From contig CAMPIM010000085.1 in the NCBI GenBank assembly GCA_946886365.1, positions 1 to 17,029 of the forward strand: DNA of 17,029 bases, in the 5' to 3' direction. This document shows, in pieces, positions 5,982 through 13,764 of the stretch. The position numbers and the translations under genes are program-made. Numbering within the stretch: the stretch's first letter is position 1; every line of letters begins with the position of its first letter. This DNA comes from an uncultured Novosphingobium sp. Lineage in GTDB: Bacteria > Pseudomonadota > Alphaproteobacteria > Sphingomonadales > Sphingomonadaceae. Below the pieces are notes generated by a model. It was not told where the DNA came from, made no database searches, and worked only from the letters and a program-made list of their open reading frames with translations.

Positions 5982-8900
5982 TCACCGCAACAAAGGCGGT
6001 CGCCAGCTCTTCATATCCACATCATCGCTGACCTTGTAGGGCACACCCTTGGACGTCAGGAACAGCCGCTCCATCTCGGGCCGGGTGAAGGGCCGCGATC
6101 CCAGTCGTCCGAATACGGCGATCTGACCCCCGGTTTCATCCACCGCCCGGTCGCGGTCCAGCCCCTTGGACAGAGCCACCGCGGGGGTGGGCGTACGTGC
6201 CCACGCGATCAGTTCGGGCTTGGGGGCGGGGGAGAAGCCGTAGAAATTGGGCTGGCTCGCCGGGCTGGTCAGCTGGATCACCTTCATGCCGTTCCGGCCG
6301 TCCGCGACATAGGCGAAGAGGGGGGCGTTGGTGGTGCCGACGATCACATCCTCCACGTCCGTCATCTGGCCGCCGAATGTCTCCGTGGCATAGAGGCTGG
6401 GCTTCAAGGGATTGGTGATGTTGACGATCGCCAAGCCCTCGGCCTTTGCCGCGACATAGGCATAGGTGCGCGCCAGATAGATGCGGCGCGCATCCTTCAG
6501 CGGCACGGTCGCGGATGGCAGGGCCACCGGATCGGTGAGCTTCGTCACGTCGAACAGTTTCAACCCGTCGGCGTCGGTGACCCAGAGGTAGCGGAACTGG
6601 ATCGCGCTCGCCCGCGCATCCTTGAGCGGGCGGACGGCGGTGAGGCGTGGGTGCAGCGGATCGGCAAGGTCCACGACCACCAGGCCCACGTCAGCGGTGA
6701 TATAGGCGACTTGCCCGGCAAGCTGGATATGTCGTGCCCCGTTCAGCACACCATCCGGGTTCCAGGTGACGGCGCGCTTCAGGAAATTGTTGCGAAACTC
6801 GCCATCGGCCATGGTCTCGATATTGACCATGATCAGCCCCTCGACGCTGTCCGTCACCGCCGCATAGCTGTAGATTGGCAGGAAGGGCTGTTCCTGGTTG
6901 ATCTCGCGCAACTCCTTCGTGCTGCGCAACGGGTTGATCGGCTGATTGGTCGGGAGCGCCATGCAGGTCGCATTCTTCGACGCTACGCCCGTATTATGGC
7001 CTAGCTTCGAGAAAGGCCCGCTGAGGATCGGCTCGGAAAAGCCCTTGTTGGCGATTGACGCGACGTCATAGACGCGGAAGCCGCCCTTCCCTTCCGCCAC
7101 ATACATATATTCGCCGCGCAGTTGCAGGCAGCCGACGCGATCGGCGGTGCCCTTTACGACATTGCGGAATTCTTCGATCGGGTGCGTCTCGCCCGACGCC
7201 TTCTTGTCGAAGGTACGTCCACGCACCCAGTTCTTCAGCTCACGGCCATTCTGCTCGACATGCAGCTTCCAATAGTCGGGATAGGCATATTTCTGGAGGT
7301 AGCTGCCGATCACCGCCTGCGGTTCGTCCCATTCGGTGACGCGGATCGCTTCGAACCCGCCTTCGAGGCCTGTCCAGGCATTGAGGCCGACGAAGTTCAC
7401 GAAGTTCGTGCCGAGCAACATCAGCTGCGACATGATCGCGTTGTTATCGTCCTTCGCCGACAGGTGACAGTCGGAGCAGGTCTTCGTCTCGGTCTTTCGC
7501 ACCGTATGCGGGAAGTGCGGCGCGAACGCCTGTGACGAAAAGCCGATGCCCGAAATCGGCGGCTGTTGGATATAGATGCGCTCACGGTTGATGTTGGTCG
7601 ATGACAGCACCAGCGCGGACGTCGATCGCACCGGGGCCGTCTCATTCCCCTTGGTCGTCATGTGCTTGCCGAGCTGGAACATCTCATCGCGCGCGACCTG
7701 CGGGTTGTAGGTGGCGAAGTTGCGCGTTTCCTCGCCGTCATAATGGTGCAGCGAAGTCTTCCAGTTCGCCTCGATCGGCAGGTGGCAACCGCCGCAGCTC
7801 GTCGTCCAGCTCAGATGACAGGTGAAGCAGGCCATGGAGTCATCGCCATGCGCGCGGTCTTCCTTCGCCACGCCGGGGCCGAAGGCGAAGCTGCCATCCT
7901 CCGCGCCCGATTTGCTCATCAGCTTGGCGCGCGCCGCTTTCGCATTGAAGTGCGGGTTGGCGGGATCGACGCTGTCCTTCACCAGCGACACTTCCCATTC
8001 GAGGTTGGGATCGACGATCGATCGCTGGATCAGCTTGCGCCGCCCGCTCGCATCATAGAACCATTCGAACCGCCGCTTGCCGTCCGGGTTGCGCAGCAGC
8101 GCCAGGTTCGTGCCCTTTGGCGGGGCGGCCGGTCCCGAGGTCAGCAGCGTCGGATAGGCGTCAGCCGTGCCGTGGCAATCCTTGCACCCGATCTCGATCG
8201 CGTTTGCCACCTCGCCATAGATGAAGCCGTTGCCATGGCTGTCCTGCGCGAAATGGCAGTCGGCGCATTGCAGGCCCTTTTCGGCGTGGATGTCCATGAG
8301 GTGGACGGACTTGCCCGGATTGGTGCCGGGCTGGACGAACTTGCCCTCGCCTTTCTTCCGCCACTTCTCCGGATCGTCGTTCGACACGATCTTGCCGTCC
8401 GCATCGAGCAGATTGCCCTCCCGGTCGCGCCTGAACACGCCGCGGAAGTTCCAGCCATGGCCATGATAGTCGGCGAACTGCGTATCCTTCGCCTTGTCAT
8501 TGAGGTCATAGACGTTGCGCAGGAAATCGAGGTCTGCCCATTTGCCCTTCGGCCCCGCCCCTTCCGGGTTCCGCTCCAGCGTCTTGTGAACCTCTGCCGC
8601 GTCCGGATATTTCTGCTTCTCCGGCCACATCAGCGCTGCGTCGGATTCATAGTCCCACATGGTGTAGCCGAGATAGCTGTTCAGGAAGATATTGGGCTGG
8701 TGCATGTGGCAATTCATGCACTGCGCGGTGGGGATGGCGCGGGTGAAGGCGTGGCGGATCGGATGCCCGCTTTCCTTGACCGCGCCGATGGGATGATCGG
8801 GCGTTTCGTCATGGGCACCCTTCAGCGCGCCATGTTCCATCTTGTTTGCGATGGTCGGGTCCACCGTCGCCGTCTGCCCATCCCGCCCATATTGCGCATA

Positions 8901-9950
8901 GGTCAGGCTGTGGCGCGGCTCGCGGTCATTGGCGTAGACGACATGGCAGCCCGAGCAGCCCGAATGGCGATAATCGCCCGGCTGATCATTAGTCCCCATG
9001 AACCACATATAGGGGTCATTGAGGCGCGTCTTGTGCAGGTTAAGCACCGGGATCGCGACGCGCAGGCCCGTTCCCGGCCCCCGGCTTGATTGCTTCAGGT
9101 CCGGCCGCCCCGGTTCCTCCAGCCGCTGGATCGATCCGGTAGGATTGGGCAAGCCAATCTCCGCAAACTGCGTGGAGATATTGCGGCCGCCGCGCTCGAA
9201 CACGCGGAACACGTCGCCCGGCGGCGTCACCTGCCAGTTGGGTAGCGGATAGAGTTCGGCCAGCGCGCCGCGCGCCTTCTGCTCGGCCGTCAGCGTGCCG
9301 GGGGGCGAACCGGGCGAGACGATCTTCGCGGGCTTGCCATCCTTGGTATAAGCCTCGCCAAAGATGTAATTCTTGTACGGCACGATGCCGTTATTATAAG
9401 CCGCGCCGCCCCACAGCATCGCGCCCGACGCCATCAGGGACCGCTCCGCCGCCTCGATCGTCTGCATATGGCACGACCCACAAGCCTCCCGCGCCACGCG
9501 GTAGTCGCTGGGGTTCACGAAGCGGACGAACTCCGGCGCTTCGCGGTTGAGCAGGGCATAGGTCCGCTTCGGGTTCGCCGAGGACGGATAATGCCAGCTT
9601 CCCGGATAGCGCGGCAGCACATGCGCCTTGTCCCGCGCCGCGACATAGGCGGGATCTTCGAAGCCATGGGCAGGATCGCCGCGCACCGTTGCGTCGCCGC
9701 CGTGACAATCGACGCACCCCAGCATCACCGCCGGGGTGGCGTGCATCGACGGTTCGTCGGTCTTGGTGTGGCAGCTATAGCAGCCATCCGACTTGGCCGC
9801 GACCTGATCGGCGGTCTGGCTCATCGGCGCGGCGGGTGTCTTGGCGTAAATCCGCTCGACCGGCTTTTCCGCGTCCGAGGCGTGGAGGATGACAACCGGC
9901 ACCGTCATCGCGGCCAGGATCAACAACAAAAAGGCGATGAACGGCCGCAT
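5982..9950 (-). CDS. Decaheme c-type cytochrome fused to an LVIVD-repeat beta-propeller
   Basis: A 1322-residue exported protein with a hydrophobic N-terminal signal or anchor at about 4-23 (IAFLLLILAAMTVPVVIL). Ten CxxCH sites start at residues 57, 79, 157, 332, 411, 562, 589, 708, 719 and 825, spread unusually thinly over ~770 residues. There is no CxxCK or other catalytic heme motif. From residue 937 to about 1230 there are about five LVIVD-type repeats of the pattern AYVA...GL.IVD...P..P, expected to form a propeller; they begin at about 937, 1071, 1111, 1153 and 1199. The ATG at 9950 shares a base with the TGA of the upstream gene (TGATG); an in-frame TTG at 9953 is less likely. It is the last gene of the operon. 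I infer an extracytoplasmic electron-transfer protein that could dock with the outer-membrane barrel encoded just upstream. Confidence 0.9.
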   Translation of the reverse strand: MRPFIAFLLLILAAMTVPVVILHASDAEKPVERIYAKTPAAPMSQTADQVAAKSDGCYSCHTKTDEPSMHATPAVMLGCVDCHGGDATVRGDPAHGFEDPAYVAARDKAHVLPRYPGSWHYPSSANPKRTYALLNREAPEFVRFVNPSDYRVAREACGSCHMQTIEAAERSLMASGAMLWGGAAYNNGIVPYKNYIFGEAYTKDGKPAKIVSPGSPPGTLTAEQKARGALAELYPLPNWQVTPPGDVFRVFERGGRNISTQFAEIGLPNPTGSIQRLEEPGRPDLKQSSRGPGTGLRVAIPVLNLHKTRLNDPYMWFMGTNDQPGDYRHSGCSGCHVVYANDREPRHSLTYAQYGRDGQTATVDPTIANKMEHGALKGAHDETPDHPIGAVKESGHPIRHAFTRAIPTAQCMNCHMHQPNIFLNSYLGYTMWDYESDAALMWPEKQKYPDAAEVHKTLERNPEGAGPKGKWADLDFLRNVYDLNDKAKDTQFADYHGHGWNFRGVFRRDREGNLLDADGKIVSNDDPEKWRKKGEGKFVQPGTNPGKSVHLMDIHAEKGLQCADCHFAQDSHGNGFIYGEVANAIEIGCKDCHGTADAYPTLLTSGPAAPPKGTNLALLRNPDGKRRFEWFYDASGRRKLIQRSIVDPNLEWEVSLVKDSVDPANPHFNAKAARAKLMSKSGAEDGSFAFGPGVAKEDRAHGDDSMACFTCHLSWTTSCGGCHLPIEANWKTSLHHYDGEETRNFATYNPQVARDEMFQLGKHMTTKGNETAPVRSTSALVLSSTNINRERIYIQQPPISGIGFSSQAFAPHFPHTVRKTETKTCSDCHLSAKDDNNAIMSQLMLLGTNFVNFVGLNAWTGLEGGFEAIRVTEWDEPQAVIGSYLQKYAYPDYWKLHVEQNGRELKNWVRGRTFDKKASGETHPIEEFRNVVKGTADRVGCLQLRGEYMYVAEGKGGFRVYDVASIANKGFSEPILSGPFSKLGHNTGVASKNATCMALPTNQPINPLRSTKELREINQEQPFLPIYSYAAVTDSVEGLIMVNIETMADGEFRNNFLKRAVTWNPDGVLNGARHIQLAGQVAYITADVGLVVVDLADPLHPRLTAVRPLKDARASAIQFRYLWVTDADGLKLFDVTKLTDPVALPSATVPLKDARRIYLARTYAYVAAKAEGLAIVNITNPLKPSLYATETFGGQMTDVEDVIVGTTNAPLFAYVADGRNGMKVIQLTSPASQPNFYGFSPAPKPELIAWARTPTPAVALSKGLDRDRAVDETGGQIAVFGRLGSRPFTRPEMERLFLTSKGVPYKVSDDVDMKSWRPPLLR

Positions 9951-11788
9951 CAATAACTCAGGATCAAATTGCCGAGCACCGAATAATAATTCCGGTTGCG
10001 CTCGCTATTGGTGAAAAGATCGCGGAAGCCCGCCCCCGGCAGCAGGGTCGCGCCCGACAGGCGAAACACGATATTCTGCGTAGCCTTTGGCCTCCAGATC
10101 GCGGCGGTGGACAGGTCCCAGCCGATCGATTTGGGAATGCTCCCCTCGTTGCGCAGCGCCTGCAATGTCGCGGTATTCTGAAACCACAGATGGTTCGCAT
10201 TCGCCGAAACCCGCAGTTCCGGCAGCACATCGAAATCCGCGCCTGCGCCCAGCAGCATCGTGCCAGGATTATTGAAGTTCGACTGACCCTGCTCCTTCGA
10301 GGACCGCAGCGAGTTCAATATGCCGTTGCGGCCGTTGATGCCGATGACGCGGCCGCCGCCTGCGAAGGGGATGGTCTGCCTGATCCAGTAACTGGTGTCC
10401 GCGCCTGCAAAGATCGGGTTCTCGAAAATCGCGTCGAAGCCATTTTCGCGATTGTCGTACGGATCGCCGTCGCCGCTGGCATACAGCCCTGACAGCCGGA
10501 ACCGCATCCAGTCCTTGTCGATGCTCGCCTCGGCAGCGGCAAAGAACGCCCTGATCTGTGCGGGTTTCGACGTGAAGAAGCTGTTCCGATCCTCCCCCAG
10601 CGCCCCGTAAACCGATGCCGTCAGATTGATCCGCCCGACCCGCCCATCGGCATTATAGCCGAGATAAACGACATCATAATCCCGCCCGCGCAGGGCGCCG
10701 AGCAGCGCAGGGCGCACCGGAAAGCCATTATCATCGACCTCGATCCGCCCGGCCTCGCGGTTCATATTGTAAACGGCGGTGATCTGGCTGGTCAGGCCCG
10801 GAATCAGGAAATCCTGCCGATAGAGATTAGCCAGAAACACCCAGTCCCGCCGAGGCGTCTGCACCACTGAATTCAGGCCCGAATTGGTATCCTTCTCCAG
10901 CCGCCAGAAGGCAGCGAGGTTGAACTGAAAGCGGTTATTATCCCGATTCCCAAACAGCCGGATACCCAACTGCTGGTCGTTGAACAGGAACCCACGAAAA
11001 TCCGACTGGAATGGCTGAATGCCCACCCGGATCGACCGGAAGTCATAGCGATCCGACGTATTCGCCAGATGATAATCGACGAACAATTCCTGCACGCCCA
11101 GAAAATGGTCGGTGCGGTGCGATGGCTTCGACGGCTCGACGAACAGCACCCGTCGCTCGGGCACGTTCACATGATTGATATTATAGGCCAGCGTCAGCCG
11201 ATATTCGATCTCCGGCGGCTTGAACGCGGTCGATCCTTTGATCAATGCCACCCCGCCGATGAAGGTCTGGCTCAGCACATAGCTGGCATCCTTGCCGAAC
11301 ACATTAATGCTGCCCGGCCGCTCGGTCGTCTGGACGCCGACGGGAATGGGAAAGGTGCGCGGTTCGATCACCGTGTCGCTCACCGCATTGGCGACGAAGA
11401 ACCAGTCGTCGCCCTTGATCGGCAGCCACTTGACCTTCTCGCGGTTGATCGGCCGGTCGCCCTTCAGCGTGTTCTGGCCATAGGGGTCGAACCAGCGTTC
11501 CTTGACTACGCCGAGCGATTCAATCAGCCGCCAGCGATCCGGGATGGGCACCTGATCGACCGGAAAAGCCTCGGGCGGCGGCGCGCGCACGGCTCCCGGA
11601 TTATCCTGCGTCACTGCTTCGGGCAGCGGCGTTTCATAGCCGGGCCTGCGTCGGCCTTCGATCGACTGATCATCGGCACCCGCTTCGGGCGCGTTCAAAA
11701 TCTCTTCCCAATTATCGGGCGGAGGCGGCGGCACGGGCTCGCCCGGTTGCGCCAGCGCAAAGAGCGGCAGGAAGGCGGCGAGGCCCAT
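9950..11788 (-). CDS. Outer-membrane beta-barrel protein (putative porin partner of the multiheme cytochromes)
   Basis: A 612-residue protein. The short hydrophobic N-terminus MGLAAFLPLFALA resembles a signal peptide, although it has no basic residues. A proline-rich segment (EPVPPPPPD) follows, then a ~100-residue soluble region and many amphipathic strands such as YRLTLAYNINHV, FRSIRVGIQPFQ and RFQFNLAAFWRLE. The last residue is Tyr in LGNLILSY, the aromatic-ended signal used by the BAM machinery. The length and strand density suggest a large barrel. ATG 11788 was chosen over GTG 11806 because AGGGG lies 8 bases upstream and the gene then starts 2 bases after the previous stop. Its placement between a lipoprotein and decaheme gene suggests it may sheath a cytochrome, as MtrB does for MtrA. 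I see no clear sequence similarity to MtrB, so this role is inferred. Confidence 0.8.
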   Translation of the reverse strand: MGLAAFLPLFALAQPGEPVPPPPPDNWEEILNAPEAGADDQSIEGRRRPGYETPLPEAVTQDNPGAVRAPPPEAFPVDQVPIPDRWRLIESLGVVKERWFDPYGQNTLKGDRPINREKVKWLPIKGDDWFFVANAVSDTVIEPRTFPIPVGVQTTERPGSINVFGKDASYVLSQTFIGGVALIKGSTAFKPPEIEYRLTLAYNINHVNVPERRVLFVEPSKPSHRTDHFLGVQELFVDYHLANTSDRYDFRSIRVGIQPFQSDFRGFLFNDQQLGIRLFGNRDNNRFQFNLAAFWRLEKDTNSGLNSVVQTPRRDWVFLANLYRQDFLIPGLTSQITAVYNMNREAGRIEVDDNGFPVRPALLGALRGRDYDVVYLGYNADGRVGRINLTASVYGALGEDRNSFFTSKPAQIRAFFAAAEASIDKDWMRFRLSGLYASGDGDPYDNRENGFDAIFENPIFAGADTSYWIRQTIPFAGGGRVIGINGRNGILNSLRSSKEQGQSNFNNPGTMLLGAGADFDVLPELRVSANANHLWFQNTATLQALRNEGSIPKSIGWDLSTAAIWRPKATQNIVFRLSGATLLPGAGFRDLFTNSERNRNYYSVLGNLILSY

Positions 11789-11790
11789 CG

Positions 11791-13764
11791 CTACAGCCCC
11801 TGACACACATTTTGCGACGAACTGTCGAGGAACGGCGCAAAAGGACAGCTTACATAGCGCAGCCGCACCGACGCATTGCCCAGGTCCACGACGATCTGGT
11901 CCGCCCGGATCGCGGCAGGGGCGTTGCCGATGCCGCCGCCGCGCTGCCCGCCATTATGCGCGCCCAGGAAGCTGATCATGTCATCCTGATCAATGCCGTC
12001 GCCCGAAACCCCGATCGCCCCCACCAGCACGCCACCGCGATAGATAGGCACGGAGCCGGGGAAAATCTGAACGCCGTTCTGGATGCGATTGCCCGCGCCC
12101 ACGCCGGTCACAGCCGAACAACGCTGCGGCGTATCGGTCACACTCGCACCCGTCACGAACGCCAGATGCGCGGCCAGATCACCCACCACCAAAGCCGATT
12201 GCAGCCCGGTCGAGAAAGGATTGAACTGCGCGATTGGGCGGGAGAACGGCCCATTGGGACGCCCCACTTCGCCATCGGGGAAATAGGGGCGCGACAGATT
12301 GCCATTCGCCCGGTCGGTAAAGGCATGGGTGCCAGTCAGCGCCGCCGGATCATTGAGGAAAGTCCGCGCCTTGCCCACGAACGCCGCCACATCCGCGCTG
12401 CTGCTCGCCAGCAGGTCCGGCGCGGCATGAGCGCCCGAGAAGAAAGCCGCCGTCCGGGCCTTCTGCAAGCTCACATCAGTGCCAAAGATCGGCGCATCGG
12501 GCGACCGCACGATCCCCAGCGCTGCGCCCCGCGTATCCACGACACTGATCGTCACCTGCGCCCGGCTGTCGAGCGGCTGCCTGATCTGCGCCCGCGCCCG
12601 GCTCATGATGGTGAAGGCTTCCTCCAGCACCGCCGTCACCTCTGCGGCGGTCAGCGGCTGCGCGACATCGCCTGCATCAGTCGCCGCCCGGATCGGGAAG
12701 CGATTATTGCCCGACCCGTCCGTCAGCACAAAGGCGTCACGATTGGAAAACTCCGCCACCCGCGAAGCCCGCACGCCCGAAAGCTCGCTGCCATAAGCGA
12801 CCCCCGCCAGCACCATCGGCGCAGGATCGCCATAATAGCCGCGCACCGCAACCAGCGACCCGGCGCTGCCATTGAGCGCGGCGAAGCTCGCCGAGCCGCT
12901 CGCCATCAACCCCGCATAAGCGGCGTCCGAATAGCGCAGCGACGTGCCGTCCACGAAGATACGATTAGCGCGTATACTATCCGGCGCCTCGAACCCCAGC
13001 GTCCCCGCCAGCGCGATATATTCCTCGGGATCATTATCCGTATCGGTGACATTCGCGTCGGACCCATAGACCCCGTCCGCCATTACCCCAACGCCGCCGA
13101 CGACCACGCCATTTTTGTAAAGCGGAAAGCCGCCCGGATCAGCCGCCAGCCCCAGCGGCGACCGCTTCGGCCCGATCATCGCCATTGCGCCTGACGACGC
13201 ATAGCGCGCCGACAAGTCCGAACAGGGCAGCTGGCTGAACTGCACCCCGAACAGCGGCCCGCTTTCCAGCCCCACCGTGCCCGGCGCGGGCGGGAAATGC
13301 TCCTGCACGATCATGCTCGCCGTGCGCGTCGAAAAGGCGTTGCCGCCGCTCGACAGATAAGCTCCCGTGATCGCCTTGCTGATCGCGCCAGCCTCGGCCG
13401 GGACGGTCAGATTCTGGGCGTCTATATTCTGCCCGTTGGGAGCCGCGCTGGTTGTCGCGGTGGCCCGCGCGCCGTTCATGCGGAATACGGCCAGCACATT
13501 GCCGACCCGGTCTGTGACCGCAATCACCGCTGGCAGACTACGCGCCTGCGCCTCAGCGGTCGCATGCGCTACGACATTCTCCACATCGGCGACGGTCAGC
13601 GCCTCCTGCGGCGGATCGGCATAGAGGCGCGTCGGCGTGGGGGTAGGCGTCGGAGTGGGCGTGCCGCCATTGCCGCCGCTGCTACTGCCGCCACCGCCGC
13701 AGGACGCCAGCATCAATGCCGACAGCGCCGCGAACGCGCTCAATCTGTGCCGCAATCCGCTCAC
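11791..13764 (-). CDS. Lipoprotein with two tandem GlcG/HbpS-type domains
   Basis: A 657-residue protein starting at GTG 13764, which overlaps the upstream stop (GTGA). The lipobox L-A-S-C22 is followed by a Gly/Ser linker and a Thr-Pro repeat (35-45). The mature protein has two copies of the GlcG/HbpS fold, at about 54-280 and 372-640. Each has an early V-D-x-x-G strand pair (AVTDRVGNVLAVF; SVVDTRGAALGIV) and a late motif, PLYKNGVVVGGVGVMADG and PIYRGGVLVGAIGVSGDG. HbpS-family proteins bind heme or respond to redox, and other members are corrinoid or adenosyl-binding; the ligand here is unknown. Cys181, 549, 640 and 654 could form disulfides. It lies between a pentaheme cytochrome and an outer-membrane barrel, so it may handle heme or anchor the complex. 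The two-domain form is longer than the usual single-domain family members. Confidence 0.85.
   Translation of the reverse strand: MSGLRHRLSAFAALSALMLASCGGGGSSSGGNGGTPTPTPTPTPTRLYADPPQEALTVADVENVVAHATAEAQARSLPAVIAVTDRVGNVLAVFRMNGARATATTSAAPNGQNIDAQNLTVPAEAGAISKAITGAYLSSGGNAFSTRTASMIVQEHFPPAPGTVGLESGPLFGVQFSQLPCSDLSARYASSGAMAMIGPKRSPLGLAADPGGFPLYKNGVVVGGVGVMADGVYGSDANVTDTDNDPEEYIALAGTLGFEAPDSIRANRIFVDGTSLRYSDAAYAGLMASGSASFAALNGSAGSLVAVRGYYGDPAPMVLAGVAYGSELSGVRASRVAEFSNRDAFVLTDGSGNNRFPIRAATDAGDVAQPLTAAEVTAVLEEAFTIMSRARAQIRQPLDSRAQVTISVVDTRGAALGIVRSPDAPIFGTDVSLQKARTAAFFSGAHAAPDLLASSSADVAAFVGKARTFLNDPAALTGTHAFTDRANGNLSRPYFPDGEVGRPNGPFSRPIAQFNPFSTGLQSALVVGDLAAHLAFVTGASVTDTPQRCSAVTGVGAGNRIQNGVQIFPGSVPIYRGGVLVGAIGVSGDGIDQDDMISFLGAHNGGQRGGGIGNAPAAIRADQIVVDLGNASVRLRYVSCPFAPFLDSSSQNVCQGL
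11797..11801 (-). promoter_or_regulatory. Ribosome binding site AGGGG that fixes the start of the outer-membrane protein
   Basis: On the minus strand AGGGG is followed by 8 bases and ATG 11788. It lies inside the last codons of the lipoprotein gene, so an upstream GTG start at 11806 is less likely. Confidence 0.6.
13630..13662 (-). repeat. Thr-Pro codon repeat in the lipoprotein linker
   Basis: Alternating Thr and Pro codons (residues 35-45) form a short tandem repeat after the lipidated cysteine. It probably makes a rigid spacer that holds the domains away from the membrane, and could vary in copy number. Confidence 0.7.

Noticed and set aside
7662..9089. Long open frame (475 codons) on the plus strand opposite the decaheme gene
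   Set aside because: It is antisense to a gene with ten heme motifs. High third-position G/C removes stops on the opposite strand, and the translation shows no domain, signal or good ribosome binding site.
11812..13194. Long plus-strand open frame (460 codons) opposite the HbpS-type lipoprotein, with similar ones at 5949-7004 and 14139-15218
   Set aside because: Arg/His-rich translations typical of antisense shadows in GC-rich DNA; the minus-strand genes have lipobox, signal and heme motifs.
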